Shown here in pieces: positions 29,886 to 39,131 of a DNA stretch of 64,000 bases. The notes below the pieces were generated by a model. The model did no database searches. It was not told the DNA's origin and saw only the letters and a list, made by a program, of their open reading frames with translations. The first letter of the stretch is position 1. Every line of letters starts with the position of its first letter. The translations under genes and the position numbers were made by a program. The DNA comes from Acetobacter garciniae. GTDB taxonomy: Bacteria; Pseudomonadota; Alphaproteobacteria; Acetobacterales; Acetobacteraceae. The stretch is taken from positions 1 to 64,000 of the forward strand of contig NZ_JAFVMH010000013.1 of NCBI RefSeq assembly GCF_017377735.1, written 5' to 3'.

Positions 29886-29904
29886 CCCCGCCGCAAAGGC
29901 GGGG
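29886..29904 (+). terminator. GC hairpin after the ABC-F gene
   Basis: CCCCGCC and GGCGGGG flank a five-base loop, 27 bases past the stop. No T-run follows, so it is a possible but unproven terminator. Confidence 0.35.
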
Positions 29905-30017
29905 GATAAGACTCTGTAAAAGATTGTTCCGATATAAAGATTATCTGGCCCCGCACGCTACCGGGCACGGCGTGCAGCCGTTATACAGCATGTCTGTTTG
30001 TGAAAGAATTTTCCCGC

Positions 30018-31145
30018 ATGGCTTCCGACACTCGTGCCGCTTCCTCCCCCAGCCCATCTACGCCCCCTGGCAAATCCTCCGCCAGTCCGGACAGCGAAAC
30101 AGCGATACAGGCCCATTTCCTGCGCATTTTACGCCTGACACTGGGCGCGCTTGCCATTGGCATGCTCGTCTGGCTGCTGGGCGACGTGCTGATGGTCATT
30201 TTTGCCTCCGTACTCTGCGCGGTGGTGCTGCATGGGCTGGCGCGCATTCTGGTGCGCCATCTTGGCCTGCCCCATGGCTGGGCGCTGTCGATTGTGGTGG
30301 TGACCATTCTTGGCATTGCAGCCCTTCTGGCCTGGAACAGCGGCCCCGCCATCGCCAACGAGGCCGTGCGCCTGCAAGAGGCCCTGCGCCAGCAGGAAAC
30401 CGCCTTGCGGGGCAGTTTGCAGAATTCACCCATGGGGCAGGTTATCCTGAAATACCTGCCTGCATCCCTGGGCGGACAGCAGACGGGGGGTGATAACAGC
30501 CTGGCCTCGCTTGGCTCACGCATTGCCGGGTCCATGACCGGCATACTGGGCTCGGCCTTCGGGGCGATCGGCACGATCGTGGTGGTGCTGATCGCGGGGC
30601 TGTATTTCGCCATGTCTCCGGCCAGCTATGCGAACGGGCTTTTGCGCCTGGTCCCGCAGGATAACCGCCCCAAGGTGCGCGGCCTGCTGCTGCGTGCGGG
30701 CCGGACGCTATGGGCCTGGGTCGCGGGACAGGCGCTGGACATGCTGGTAGTGGGCACGCTTTCGGGGATCGGGCTGTGGTTTATCGGCGTGCCGCTGGCC
30801 CTGGCATTGGGCGTGCTGGCGGGGCTTTGCAACTTCGTGCCTTATATCGGCGCGATCATGGGGGCCGTGCCCGCCCTGCTGCTGGCCCTGTCCCTGGGCA
30901 CGCGCGAGACCATCATGGTAGCGGCCCTTTACGGCGTCATCCAGTTCCTTGAAGGGAATGTGCTGGCCCCGTTCATCCAGCGCCACGCCGTGCAGATGCC
31001 CCCTGCCCTGACCGTGCTGTCCCAGACCCTGTTCGGCGCCATTCTGGGCTTTCCGGGGCTTATTCTGGCGTCCCCGCTTACGGCCGTACTGCTGGCCATT
31101 CTGGACGGGCTGACCCGGCCTTTGTCCGAAACGGACCGGCTATGA
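30018..31145 (+). CDS. AI-2E family (DUF20) membrane transporter
   Basis: Polytopic inner-membrane protein of 375 residues of the PerM/TqsA family, whose members export autoinducer-2 or act as sodium/proton antiporters; specificity varies and cannot be read here. After a Ser/Pro-rich cytosolic head of about 40 residues come paired helices (LGALAIGMLVWLLGDVLMV), a helical soluble loop (EAVRLQEALRQQET), and the conserved C-terminal block with LAGLCNFVPYIGAIMGAVPA and LEGNVLAPFIQRHAVQMPP. The start is uncertain: ATG at 30018 and GTG at 30000 are both possible. It precedes an orphan response regulator by 83 bp, which may or may not be functional linkage. Confidence 0.87.
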   Translation: MASDTRAASSPSPSTPPGKSSASPDSETAIQAHFLRILRLTLGALAIGMLVWLLGDVLMVIFASVLCAVVLHGLARILVRHLGLPHGWALSIVVVTILGIAALLAWNSGPAIANEAVRLQEALRQQETALRGSLQNSPMGQVILKYLPASLGGQQTGGDNSLASLGSRIAGSMTGILGSAFGAIGTIVVVLIAGLYFAMSPASYANGLLRLVPQDNRPKVRGLLLRAGRTLWAWVAGQALDMLVVGTLSGIGLWFIGVPLALALGVLAGLCNFVPYIGAIMGAVPALLLALSLGTRETIMVAALYGVIQFLEGNVLAPFIQRHAVQMPPALTVLSQTLFGAILGFPGLILASPLTAVLLAILDGLTRPLSETDRL

Positions 31146-31228
31146 TCCGGCCGACATAGAGGTCGTGACAACAAAGTAGGGATACCGTAAGGTTTTCGTA
31201 ACACTAAGGGAGTTCTAGAGGACGATGT

Positions 31229-31906
31229 ATGCGTGTTCTTCTGGTTGAAGATGACCAAACCGTTCGGAATTTCATAGCAAAAGGCCTGACCGAGGCCGGT
31301 CATCTGGTCGAACAGGCGCCCGACGGCAAACAGGGCCTGGCCTTGGCCACCACCGAAAAATTCGATGTCATCGTTCTGGACCGCCTGCTGCCCGGCGGGG
31401 TGGACGGGCTGCATATCCTGGCGACCCTGCGCAATAGCGGCCACAACACTCCCATCCTGCTGCTTTCAGCCCTGACGGATGTGGAGGACAAGGTGGCCGG
31501 GCTGAAAGCGGGGGCGGACGACTACGTCACCAAGCCGTTCTCCTTCGTGGAACTGCAAGCCCGGCTGGAAGCACTGGTCCGTCGCAACCGCAACGAAGCC
31601 CAGCCCCAGACCCGCCTTGCGGTAAGCGACCTGGAAATAGACCTGCTGTCGCGCAGCGTGCTGCGGGCGGGCCGCAAGATCGACCTGCAACCGCGCGAAT
31701 TCCGGCTGCTGGAATTTCTCATGCGCCATACGGGGCAGGTGGTTACCCGCACCATGCTGCTTGAAGGGGTCTGGGATTACCATTTCGACCCGCAGACCAA
31801 TGTGATCGACGTGCATATTTCGCGCCTGCGGCAGAAAATCGACAAATCCTTCGACCGGCCCCTGGTCCATACCGTGCGCAATGCGGGGTATATCCTCCAG
31901 GAGTGA
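31229..31906 (+). CDS. OmpR/PhoB-family response regulator, no kinase adjacent
   Basis: Two-component transcription factor of 225 residues. The receiver domain has MRVLLVEDDQTVRNF, the phosphoacceptor D51 in VIVLDRLLPGG and the switch lysine in ADDYVTKPFSF. The C-terminal winged helix has PREFRLLEFLMRHTGQVVTR and SRLRQKIDKSFDRPLVHTVR. GAGGACG precedes the ATG. Unlike most OmpR-type regulators, no histidine kinase gene follows; the next gene is 430 bp away and unrelated. Upstream lies AACCTTACGG-like sequence with the imperfect inverted pair GTAAGG/GTTTTCGTAAC, a possible autoregulatory site. Confidence 0.93.
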   Translation: MRVLLVEDDQTVRNFIAKGLTEAGHLVEQAPDGKQGLALATTEKFDVIVLDRLLPGGVDGLHILATLRNSGHNTPILLLSALTDVEDKVAGLKAGADDYVTKPFSFVELQARLEALVRRNRNEAQPQTRLAVSDLEIDLLSRSVLRAGRKIDLQPREFRLLEFLMRHTGQVVTRTMLLEGVWDYHFDPQTNVIDVHISRLRQKIDKSFDRPLVHTVRNAGYILQE

Positions 31907-32338
31907 CGCAGCGCCCCTTACCCCAAGCAGCCTCCCCCTGCTTTGCCCGGCCCTTGAGATGCAAAGGCGCCGGCCCCAGGCGGGGCCGCTGAAACCCCGG
32001 CAGGGCGGGGCGCGTCAAAAAAACGTCAAAATTCCGCTTTAGTGTCAAGGACATGCGACAGGCCGTTGTGTCAGGCGTTGGATCTGCGCATGTCATGTCC
32101 CTCAGCCGGGCTGGGGGTGAAAGACTATCGGTGCACCAACCGGCAATACGGTTGGCCGTGGCGCGGGACTGTGTGGTGGAACAGGTGAGCAGGACATAGT
32201 GCCGAGCGTGCCATTTCCCCTGGCTGAGCCCACCCGCCTGCGGAGCGGCATTTGTCGATCATGCGGGCGGTATGGGGTGTGAGAAGATCTGCACGCCCGC
32301 GAATGCGCCGATCGTCTGCAATAAGGAATAATGAACTG
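31907..32338. other. Long intergenic region with folded elements
   Basis: About 430 bases without a convincing gene. It contains a 7-bp GC hairpin (CGGCCCC 31971-31977 with GGGGCCG 31982-31988) soon after the response regulator, likely part of its transcription end, and a larger folded element at about 32095-32197 reported separately. The last 15 bases hold AAGGA, the likely ribosome-binding site of the next gene. Confidence 0.6.
32095..32197 (+). ncRNA. Candidate structured RNA or cis-acting leader, family unknown
   Basis: ATGTCC-CTCA (32095-32104) can pair with TGAG-CA-GGACAT (32186-32197), enclosing about 80 bases that include the perfect hairpin CCAACCG-GCAATA-CGGTTGG (32136-32155), which can be extended by a GTGC/GCGC helix. 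The layout, a closing helix around nested hairpins 140 bases before a gene, resembles a riboswitch or small RNA. I compared it by eye with cobalamin, FMN, TPP, SRP and 6S consensus motifs and none fits. Strand is assumed from the downstream gene; the pairing is equally possible on the minus strand. Confidence 0.35.
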
Positions 32339-33064
32339 ATGTTTCAGACCCGCCCTCTTTCAAAACGCTTTTTCACTTTCACGCTTATGGCCCCCATGTT
32401 GCTGGCGGGAGCCCATGCGGGGCTTGCGCACGCACAGACCGCCCCCGCGACCACCAAGCTGGAGATCAGCGCGCAGGGAAGCGTTGAAGCACCCCCTGAC
32501 CGCCTGACCGCGACATTCCGCGCCCAGGCGCAGGACAAGAACGTGGCCACCGCCCAGCAGGCTGTGAACGCCCAGATCCACCAGGCGACGGAACAGGCCA
32601 GCAAGGCCGAAGGGGTGAGCAGTGCGGTGCTGGTTTACGGGGTTTCCGAAACGCGGCCCGACAAGAACACCACGCTGTGGACCGCGCGGCAGGTCTTTAC
32701 GTTGACGGCGGCAAACGGCAAGACCCTGCTCCCACTTGCGGGGCAGTTGCAGGGGAACGGGCTTATTCTGGAACAGCTCGACTGGTCGCTATCCCCCGCC
32801 CAGCGGCAGACATTGTTCTTGCAGGCCGAAAAGAACGCCATTGCGGATCTGAAAAAACAGGCCGAGGCAATGGCTGCCTCGCTGGGGCTGCATGTGCTCC
32901 GCTTCGAGCATGTCAGCGTATCGGAAGAAAATTCTCCCCGGCCGATGCCTGTCATGTTCATGGCGGCCCGTGCGGCGGATGGACCCGCGACGCCGCCATC
33001 CAGCACGGCTGAAACCCAGACCGTCCGGGCTGGCGCTACCGCCACGGTCCTGCTTGCGCCGTAA
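32339..33064 (+). CDS. SIMPL-domain (DUF541) periplasmic protein
   Basis: Exported protein of 241 residues. A Sec signal peptide is clear (KRFFTFTLMAPMLLAGAHA, cleavage likely near AHAQ around residue 30). The mature protein is a SIMPL/DUF541 domain: LEISAQGSVEAPPDRLTATF, then VNAQIHQATEQASKAEGV, LDWSLSPAQRQTLFLQAEK and EKNAIADLKKQAEAMAASLG. Relatives (E. coli YggE, Brucella BP26) form oligomeric channels or influence oxidative stress, but the biochemical role is unclear. Start chosen at the ATG that begins the signal peptide; the frame is open further upstream without signal features. Confidence 0.85.
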   Translation: MFQTRPLSKRFFTFTLMAPMLLAGAHAGLAHAQTAPATTKLEISAQGSVEAPPDRLTATFRAQAQDKNVATAQQAVNAQIHQATEQASKAEGVSSAVLVYGVSETRPDKNTTLWTARQVFTLTAANGKTLLPLAGQLQGNGLILEQLDWSLSPAQRQTLFLQAEKNAIADLKKQAEAMAASLGLHVLRFEHVSVSEENSPRPMPVMFMAARAADGPATPPSSTAETQTVRAGATATVLLAP

Positions 33065-33066
33065 AC

Positions 33067-33105
33067 AAAAAAAACCGCTTTCCAGCCTTGGGCCGGAAAG
33101 CGGTT
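33067..33105 (-). terminator. Intrinsic terminator after infC
   Basis: An 11-bp perfect stem (AACCGCTTTCC 33073-33083 with its complement 33095-33105, 11-base loop) followed on the minus strand by eight T. It ends the infC message and could also stop plus-strand transcripts leaving the SIMPL gene. Confidence 0.88.
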
Positions 33106-33190
33106 GCATGACGCCCGCAGACAAGACGGGTGCCGCCCAAGCCAGACCTGCCGGGCTTGACCCGGCAGGTAAAGCCCGAAAGGCCCGATA

Positions 33191-33727
33191 TCAGCGGGGT
33201 GCGAGCACCATGATCATCTGCCGGTTTTCAAGACGCGGCATCTGTTCGACCTTGGCCTGTTCGTCCATTTCTGTCCGAATCCGCTCCAGAACCTTGATCC
33301 CGAGTTCCTGGTGGGCCATTTCACGCCCACGGAAGCGCAGCGTGACCTTGACCTTGTCACCTTCGCCAATGAAGTTTTTGACCGCACGCATTTTGACCTG
33401 GTAGTCGTTCTCGTCGATATTCGGACGAACCTTGACTTCCTTGATCTCGATGACTTTCTGCTTTTTCTTGGCTTCGTTGCGCTTTTTCTGCTGTTCGTAC
33501 TTGAACTTGCCGTAATCAAGAATTTTTACGACCGGGGGCTCGGCGTTGGGGCTGATTTCCAGCAGGTCCAGGCCCACGCTGTAAGCACGCATCAACGCAT
33601 CGCGCACGGTCATGACACCGGCCATCTCGCCTGTTTCATCAATCAGGCGGACCTGTGGCACACGGATTTCTTCATTGACTCGCGGCCCTTCACGGCTGGG
33701 CGGCGCGGGGAACGGGGATCTGGCTAT
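33191..33727 (-). CDS. infC: Translation initiation factor IF-3, ATA start
   Basis: IF-3 binds the 30S subunit and proofreads start codons. With the start at ATA (33727-33725) the product is 178 residues and begins [20 protein letters not shown], where GPRVNEEI is the conserved IF-3 N-terminus. AGGAG at 33734-33738 lies six bases before the ATA. The first ordinary start codon is GTG at 33661, inside the conserved N-terminal domain and lacking a ribosome-binding site, so it would delete the GPRVNEEI block. Non-canonical start codons are the known basis of IF-3 autoregulation in E. coli (AUU). Other motifs: [28 protein letters not shown] and [18 protein letters not shown]. It lies 160 bp after thrS. 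Confidence 0.95.
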   Translation of the reverse strand: MARSPFPAPPSREGPRVNEEIRVPQVRLIDETGEMAGVMTVRDALMRAYSVGLDLLEISPNAEPPVVKILDYGKFKYEQQKKRNEAKKKQKVIEIKEVKVRPNIDENDYQVKMRAVKNFIGEGDKVKVTLRFRGREMAHQELGIKVLERIRTEMDEQAKVEQMPRLENRQMIMVLAPR

Positions 33728-33733
33728 GGTCAG

Positions 33734-33738
33734 CTCCT
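33734..33738 (-). promoter_or_regulatory. Shine-Dalgarno AGGAG that fixes the ATA start of infC
   Basis: AGGAG on the minus strand, six bases before ATA at 33727. It is the only good ribosome-binding site in front of the conserved IF-3 N-terminus. Confidence 0.85.
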
Positions 33739-33749
33739 GTGACTGATTA

Positions 33750-33781
33750 CAAAAACAAACAGAAGCACCAAAGGGTGCTTC
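33750..33781 (-). terminator. Hairpin with T-rich tail just ahead of infC
   Basis: GAAGCACC and GGTGCTTC (33762-33769 and 33774-33781) form an 8-bp stem, followed on the minus strand by a T-rich stretch. It ends 12 bases before the infC Shine-Dalgarno, so besides terminating thrS read-through it could act as an attenuator of infC. Confidence 0.55.
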
Positions 33782-33831
33782 CGCTTAACGCTATTATGTG
33801 CGCAATTTTCCGCCGCTTATCAAGCAGCGTG

Positions 33832-33875
33832 AAAGAAAAACCCAGTCATTGCAGCAATGCCACAGTGCTGCAATG
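33832..33875 (-). terminator. Probable intrinsic terminator after thrS
   Basis: A 10-bp stem (CATTGCAGCA 33847-33856 with TGCTGCAATG 33866-33875, 9-base loop) followed on the minus strand by GGGTTTTTCTTTC. It begins 12 bases after the thrS stop. Confidence 0.65.
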
Positions 33876-33886
33876 CGACAGCACGC

Positions 33887-35833
33887 TTACACATTTTCGC
33901 GCAAAGGGGCTTCACGCAGGTCGGGCGGGGTGGCTTCGGCCGCCAGCAGGGTTGCGGCTTCGGCCAGGGTCAGGTTCGTCTGGTCCTGGCTGCCCAGCCT
34001 GCGCATGGCCACTGTTTTTTCCTCTGCCTCGCGGCGGCCCACAACCAGGATGACCGGCACGCGGGCAAGGGAATGTTCGCGCACCTTGGCGTTGATCTTG
34101 TCGTTGCGCACGTCCGCTTCCGCCACCAGCCCCTTCGCGCGCAGCGCTTCTGCCACTTCCTGCGCATAGGGGGCGGCATCGCTGACGATGGAGGCAACCA
34201 CGACCTGCACGGGTGCGAGCCAGAGCGGGAAGCGTCCGGCATGCTGCTCGATCAGGATCCCCAGGAAGCGTTCGAAAGAGCCCAGAATGGCGCGGTGCAG
34301 CATGACCGGACGGTGCTTGGCCGAATCCTCGGCCACGTAGCTGGCATCCAGCCGTTCGGGCAACACCAGGTCCACCTGCAGGGTGCCGCACTGCCAGTCC
34401 CGCCCGATGGCGTCACGCAGCACGAATTCCAGCTTGGGGCCGTAGAAAGCCCCTTCGCCGGGGTTGTGCTCGTATTCCACGCCAGCCACGGCGCAGGCTT
34501 CCTTCAGGGCGGTTTCGGCCTTGTCCCAGACCTCCTCGCTGCCGGCGCGCTGCTCCGGGCGGTCGGCGAATTTCACCCGCACATGCTCGAAGCCCAGGTC
34601 CTTGTAGACATCGTGCAGCATCTGCACGAAGCGCACGGTTTCATCCGCGATCTGGTTTTCGGTGCAGAAAATATGCGCGTCATCCTGCGTGAAGCCGCGC
34701 ACGCGCATGAGCCCGTGCAAAGCACCCGACGGTTCGTAGCGATGGCAGGCCCCGAATTCCGCCATGCGCAGCGGCAGTTCACGGTAGGACCGCAGGCCGT
34801 GGCGGAAAATCTGCACGTGGCACGGGCAGTTCATGGGCTTGAGGGCAAGGGTCTTGTCCTCGTCCTCCACCGTGGCGATGAACATGTGGTGGCGGTATTT
34901 GTCCCAGTGACCCGATGCCTCCCACAATGCGCGGTCCACAAGCTGGGGGGTGCGCACTTCCTGGTAGCCGTGGCGGGTCTGCATGCGGCGCATGTAGTCC
35001 TGCAACACGGTGTAAATGCGCCAGCCCTTGTGGTGCCAGAACACTTGGCCCACGGCTTCTTCCTGGAAATGGAACAGCCCCATTTCACGCCCGATGCGAC
35101 GGTGGTCGCGCTTTTCGGCTTCCTCCAACTGGTGCAGATGCGCGTCCAGTTCCTTCTGGTCGCGCCAGGCGGTGCCATACACGCGGGTCAGCATGGGGTT
35201 GCGATGATCGCCCCGCCAGTAGGCCCCGGCCACCTTCATCAGCTTGAAGGCCGTGCCCACGTCCTTGGTGGTGCGCAGATGCGGGCCGCGGCACAGGTCG
35301 AGCCAGCGACCCTGCCGGTAGATCGAGATCTCCTCGCTTTCGGGCAGGTCACGGATCAGTTCGGCCTTGAAGGATTCGCCACGGTCCTCGAAAAACCTGA
35401 TGGCTTCGGCACGCGGCCACACTTCGCGCGCGAACGGTTCGGCACGGGCCACGATCTCGCGCATTTTCGCCTCGATGGCCGCGAAATCCTCGGGCGTGAA
35501 AGGCTCGGCACGGTAGAAATCGTAATAGAAGCCGTTTTCGATGGACGGGCCGATCGTCACCTGCGTGCCGGGGAACAGGTCCTGCACCGCTTCGGCCAGC
35601 ACATGGGCCGCATCATGGCGGATCAGTTCCAGGGCTTCGGGGTCCTTGCGGGTAATGAAACGCAGGGCCGCGTCACGGTCGATGCTCTGGCGGATGTCGC
35701 ACAGCCTGCCATCGACCTCCATGGCCAGGGCCGCCTTGGCAAGACCGGGGCCGATCGCTTCCGCCACCGTCGTACCTGTCACCGGTCCGTCAAAACTGCG
35801 AACAGAACCGTCAGGTAAAGTGATAGCGGGCAT
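33887..35833 (-). CDS. thrS: Threonyl-tRNA synthetase
   Basis: Class II aminoacyl-tRNA synthetase, 648 residues, standard length. Domains in order: N-terminal TGS ([16 protein letters not shown]), editing domain ([16 protein letters not shown], then [20 protein letters not shown]), catalytic core with [12 protein letters not shown] (zinc cysteine), [20 protein letters not shown] and motif 3 [17 protein letters not shown], and a C-terminal anticodon-binding domain ([12 protein letters not shown] onward). GGAG lies nine bases before the ATG at 35833. It precedes infC as in many bacteria, with two hairpins between them. Confidence 0.97.
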   Translation of the reverse strand: MPAITLPDGSVRSFDGPVTGTTVAEAIGPGLAKAALAMEVDGRLCDIRQSIDRDAALRFITRKDPEALELIRHDAAHVLAEAVQDLFPGTQVTIGPSIENGFYYDFYRAEPFTPEDFAAIEAKMREIVARAEPFAREVWPRAEAIRFFEDRGESFKAELIRDLPESEEISIYRQGRWLDLCRGPHLRTTKDVGTAFKLMKVAGAYWRGDHRNPMLTRVYGTAWRDQKELDAHLHQLEEAEKRDHRRIGREMGLFHFQEEAVGQVFWHHKGWRIYTVLQDYMRRMQTRHGYQEVRTPQLVDRALWEASGHWDKYRHHMFIATVEDEDKTLALKPMNCPCHVQIFRHGLRSYRELPLRMAEFGACHRYEPSGALHGLMRVRGFTQDDAHIFCTENQIADETVRFVQMLHDVYKDLGFEHVRVKFADRPEQRAGSEEVWDKAETALKEACAVAGVEYEHNPGEGAFYGPKLEFVLRDAIGRDWQCGTLQVDLVLPERLDASYVAEDSAKHRPVMLHRAILGSFERFLGILIEQHAGRFPLWLAPVQVVVASIVSDAAPYAQEVAEALRAKGLVAEADVRNDKINAKVREHSLARVPVILVVGRREAEEKTVAMRRLGSQDQTNLTLAEAATLLAAEATPPDLREAPLRENV

Positions 35834-35888
35834 CAGATATGGCTCCGGGCAAAAAGAGGGAACGAGAAAACGAACCTGCTTAATGGCG

Positions 35889-36854
35889 CTACCAGAGCGC
35901 GGCTGCAACCCTCTGTACGGGCAGGAGCGCCAAATCGCGCACCCACAGCACCCTGACCTGCCCCGGCTCGCGCCCCATGGGGGCAGCCAGGGCGGGGTCT
36001 CCCAGCCGGGAAAACAGGGCCAGACAGCGGCAGCCCATCATGGCGGCAAGGTGCAGTGGGCCCGTATCGTTGCCCACCGCCGCCCAGGCATGGGCCGCAA
36101 GCCCGGCAAGGTCTGGCAGGGTGGTACGCCCGACCAGGTCCAGCGCTTGCGGGCAAATGGCCTGGATTTCCGCCGCCAGGGGTTTTTCAGCATTGGTGCC
36201 TACGATCACGGGCCGGATACCGCGTGCGTGCAGGATACGGGCCAGTTCCCCATAGCAATGGGCGGGCCAGCGCTTGGCAGCCCACTGGACGGAGGCCCCC
36301 GGAACAAGCAGGGCATAAGGCTGGGGAAGGGTCACGCTGGCATGCGCCGCCAGCCAGTCCATGTCGGGTTCGGGCACGTGCCCGAGTCCGGCCATGCGAA
36401 GCTGGTCGCGCTGGCGGGCATGGGTGTGCATATCGTTGCGCCACGGATTGGCATGGGCAAGGGATGCGCCCGCCACATGCCCAGACCAGCCCGCGGGCCG
36501 CCCCGCCAGCCTGAAATACCGCGCCGTGCGGCCCGAGGTCTGCAGGTCGAAAACCCTGTCATAGCCGCGCAGCCTGCGGCGCAGGGACAGCAGGCCGCGC
36601 CAGTCCAGCCAGCGGGGGCGGGTATCTTCCTCCACCGTGTCGAACCAGGGCGACAGGCGGGCCAGTTCCATGAAAGGACGGGTTGTCAGCAAGGTGATCC
36701 GGGCCTGCGGATAGGCCCGCCGGATAGCCTGGAACGGCCCGAAACTGTGAACGAAATCCCCCAAGGCCCCCAGGCGGATCACAAGAATGCGCCGCACCGG
36801 GTGCCGAGCATCCACCGCCCCAGCACCTTGCTCCGCCGCATGGACGGCGGTCAT
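35889..36854 (-). CDS. Glycosyltransferase family 9 (heptosyltransferase-like)
   Basis: GT-B fold enzyme of 321 residues. [22 protein letters not shown] is the GT9 N-terminal Rossmann signature; [19 protein letters not shown] and [19 protein letters not shown] are the C-terminal donor-site blocks. Members add heptoses or similar sugars to lipopolysaccharide cores. Its ATG overlaps the stop of the upstream TPR gene by the ATGA arrangement, so the two are translated together. Donor and acceptor are not predictable; an LPS or exopolysaccharide role is inferred from family and the divergent GT4 gene. Confidence 0.88.
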   Translation of the reverse strand: MTAVHAAEQGAGAVDARHPVRRILVIRLGALGDFVHSFGPFQAIRRAYPQARITLLTTRPFMELARLSPWFDTVEEDTRPRWLDWRGLLSLRRRLRGYDRVFDLQTSGRTARYFRLAGRPAGWSGHVAGASLAHANPWRNDMHTHARQRDQLRMAGLGHVPEPDMDWLAAHASVTLPQPYALLVPGASVQWAAKRWPAHCYGELARILHARGIRPVIVGTNAEKPLAAEIQAICPQALDLVGRTTLPDLAGLAAHAWAAVGNDTGPLHLAAMMGCRCLALFSRLGDPALAAPMGREPGQVRVLWVRDLALLPVQRVAAALW

Positions 36855-37693
36855 GGCGAATCCGGATCGGCGGCCATGACGGCCAGGTCCTGGCGGGCCA
36901 GGTCGCCTTCATGGCTGTCGGGGGCCAGGTCCAGCACCTGCTGCCAGTCCTTGCGCGCGCCCACCGGGTCGGCCTTGCGTTCGCGGATAATGCCGCGTTC
37001 GAGCAGGGCGGCAGGATTGTTCGGCTCGATCTCCAGCGCGTGGCTGACGGATTGCAACGCGGCGTCCAACTGCCCCAACTGGCGCTGGGCCGAAGCCAGC
37101 AGCACATAAGCGCGCGGATCGGCATTGGGGGCATGCGCAAGCAGGGCCAGAAGGCCGGCGGCTGCCTTCTCGGCCTGGTTTTGCGCCAGCAGGGCGCGGG
37201 CCCGGGCGATAAGCAGGGTTTCATCCTGCGGGGTAAGTGTCAGGCCGTATTCCGCACTGGCCAGCGCGCGCCCCGCCTGACCGACGGAAAGCCAGGCCTG
37301 CGCCGCTTCTTCGGCCAGCATGCCACGCAGGGCGGGGGTGGCCAGTTCGGCATGGCTGTCGGCAGGGGCATGGGCCAGATCGTCAAGTTCCTGGGCGGCG
37401 GTGTCTTCCTCCCCCACGTTCAGCAGGGCCAAAGCATGGCAGTGCCGGGCATCGCGCCCGCCGCCCCCGCCCAGCCAGTCCTGCGCGTAGTCACGCGCGC
37501 CAAACGGGTCTTCGCCCACCATGGCCATGCATGCAGCCATGGACCAGTTGCGGTTCTTGCCACCCGCCCCCCCATGCCCGCGCGGCACCGCCAGCGCGGA
37601 GGATGCCTGCGCGAACAGCGCCGTCCCGGCCATGATACCCTTGATGGCCAATGAGAGCGAAAGTGTTGAACGGGGGAGCAGGCGGCGGCACAT
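36851..37693 (-). CDS. Exported tetratricopeptide-repeat protein
   Basis: A 280-residue protein. An N-terminal signal-like segment (RRLLPRSTLSLSLAIKG to TALFAQASSALA) suggests export to the periplasm. The rest is helical TPR: AWLSVGQAGRALASAEYGLT, LIARARALLAQNQAEKAAAG, AYVLLASAQRQLGQLDAALQ and LLERGIIRERKADPVGARKD. TPR proteins scaffold complexes, often in envelope assembly. Its stop overlaps the GT9 start, linking it to that glycosyltransferase. Start is uncertain: ATG at 37693 is used, with an in-frame start at 37720 also possible; ribosome-binding sites are weak for both. Confidence 0.75.
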   Translation of the reverse strand: MCRRLLPRSTLSLSLAIKGIMAGTALFAQASSALAVPRGHGGAGGKNRNWSMAACMAMVGEDPFGARDYAQDWLGGGGGRDARHCHALALLNVGEEDTAAQELDDLAHAPADSHAELATPALRGMLAEEAAQAWLSVGQAGRALASAEYGLTLTPQDETLLIARARALLAQNQAEKAAAGLLALLAHAPNADPRAYVLLASAQRQLGQLDAALQSVSHALEIEPNNPAALLERGIIRERKADPVGARKDWQQVLDLAPDSHEGDLARQDLAVMAADPDSP

Positions 37694-37817
37694 ACCGCAT
37701 CCATAGCAGAAAGCAGGCAATGTAGGTCAAGCTGGGTCGGGCGGCCCGCCCCATTCGCAGCGCCCCGGGCCCGGCACCTGTGGTGCAAGGGCCCAAAAAC
37801 GTGATAGGTTGGCGGGC

Positions 37818-39131
37818 ATGAGCAGTTCACCTGACCGAGCGGTCATTTTGCAAATCCTTCCAGCGCTGGAACAAGGCGGCGTGGAACGCGGAACGCTGGA
37901 AATGGCCGATGCAATAACCCTGGCCGGGGGCAGGGCCATGGTGGTCAGCGCGGGCGGGCGGCTGGAACCGCATCTGCGCCGGGTGGGGGCCGAACATATC
38001 ACGCTGCCCCATTGCGGCAGCCGCAATCCGCTGCGCATGCTCGGCAATGCCCGCACCCTGGCCCGCATCATGGATACGCATGGTGTCAGCCTTGTGCATG
38101 CGCGTTCGCGCGCACCCGCCTGGGTGGCCCGGCTGGCCTGCCGCAAGCGCCGCGCGTGGGGTGGGCGCACACCGCTGATCACCACATGGCATGGGGTGCA
38201 TGCCAGTAGCTGGCCGGGCAAGCGGTTCTACAACGCCGTACTGGCCAGCGGCACCAGGGTGATCGCCATCAGCCGGCACATCGCCCAGAGACTGGCGGCG
38301 GATTATCATGTCGGGCCCGACCGGCTGCGCACCATCCCGCGCGGGGCGGACGTCCAGCAGTTCGACCCGGCCGCCGTGTCGGGGCAACGCCAGCACCTTC
38401 TGGCCGAACAATGGGACATACCGCCCGACATGCCGGTCATTCTCATGCCCGGCAGGCTGACGCACTGGAAAGGCCAGGGGCTGGTGCTGCAAGCCCTGGC
38501 CCTGCTGGCCCGCACCCACCCGGCGCTGAAATGGTGCTGCGTGTTCGCGGGGTCCGAAACCGGCAGCGCACGCTACGCCCAGGACCTGGCAGCACAGGCG
38601 GCCCAGCTTGGCCTGACGGATGTCATACGGTTTGGCGGGCATTGCGATGACATGCCCGCCGCCATGGCGCTGGCCGCCATGGTGGTCGTCCCTTCGCTGC
38701 GCCCCGAACCGTTCGGCCGCGTGGTTGTGGAAGCCCAGGCCATGGGCCGCCCGGTTCTTGCCGCCCATCATGGCGCCGCAGCCGAAACGGTGGAGCACGG
38801 CGTCACCGGCCTGTGTGTGCCGCCCAACAATGCCCAGGCCCTGGCGGAGGCCATTCATGCCATATTGAGCATGCCCTCCGCCGGGCTGGAAGCCATGGGC
38901 CAGGCCGCCCGGCAGATGGTGCTGGCGCGCTACACCACCCAGGCCATGCAGCACGCCACGCTGGCGGTCTATGACGAAGTGCTGCATACAGCACTGGCTC
39001 CGGCCTTCGCCCGGACGCTGGAGGACAGGCAGGTAGCCCGCATGGCCGCCCAGCCCGCCCACCCCGCCGATATCGCACCCGACACCCGGCCCGCGCCGCT
39101 TTTTTGCCAGGACCATCATCTTGCGGGATAA
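37818..39131 (+). CDS. Glycosyltransferase family 4
   Basis: GT-B fold enzyme of 437 residues: N-terminal acceptor domain starting [35 protein letters not shown] and [11 protein letters not shown]-terminal nucleotide-sugar domain with [16 protein letters not shown] and the EX7E motif in [17 protein letters not shown]. The pattern fits LPS core or O-antigen transferases. The ATG at 37818 follows GGCGGG; a TTG at 37809 is in frame. The last 30 residues are a Pro/Ala-rich tail whose end overlaps the start of the NAD kinase gene, suggesting coupling. It is divergent from the TPR-GT9 pair, making this a small envelope-sugar cluster. Confidence 0.9.
   Translation: MSSSPDRAVILQILPALEQGGVERGTLEMADAITLAGGRAMVVSAGGRLEPHLRRVGAEHITLPHCGSRNPLRMLGNARTLARIMDTHGVSLVHARSRAPAWVARLACRKRRAWGGRTPLITTWHGVHASSWPGKRFYNAVLASGTRVIAISRHIAQRLAADYHVGPDRLRTIPRGADVQQFDPAAVSGQRQHLLAEQWDIPPDMPVILMPGRLTHWKGQGLVLQALALLARTHPALKWCCVFAGSETGSARYAQDLAAQAAQLGLTDVIRFGGHCDDMPAAMALAAMVVVPSLRPEPFGRVVVEAQAMGRPVLAAHHGAAAETVEHGVTGLCVPPNNAQALAEAIHAILSMPSAGLEAMGQAARQMVLARYTTQAMQHATLAVYDEVLHTALAPAFARTLEDRQVARMAAQPAHPADIAPDTRPAPLFCQDHHLAG

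Noticed and set aside
32095-32197. Cobalamin or FMN riboswitch
   Set aside because: Isolated matches such as GGGTGAAA and GGACTGTG occur, but the ordered consensus blocks are absent.
35541-37109. 522-codon plus-strand frame
   Set aside because: Antisense to thrS, the GT9 gene and the TPR gene, which carry clear motifs.
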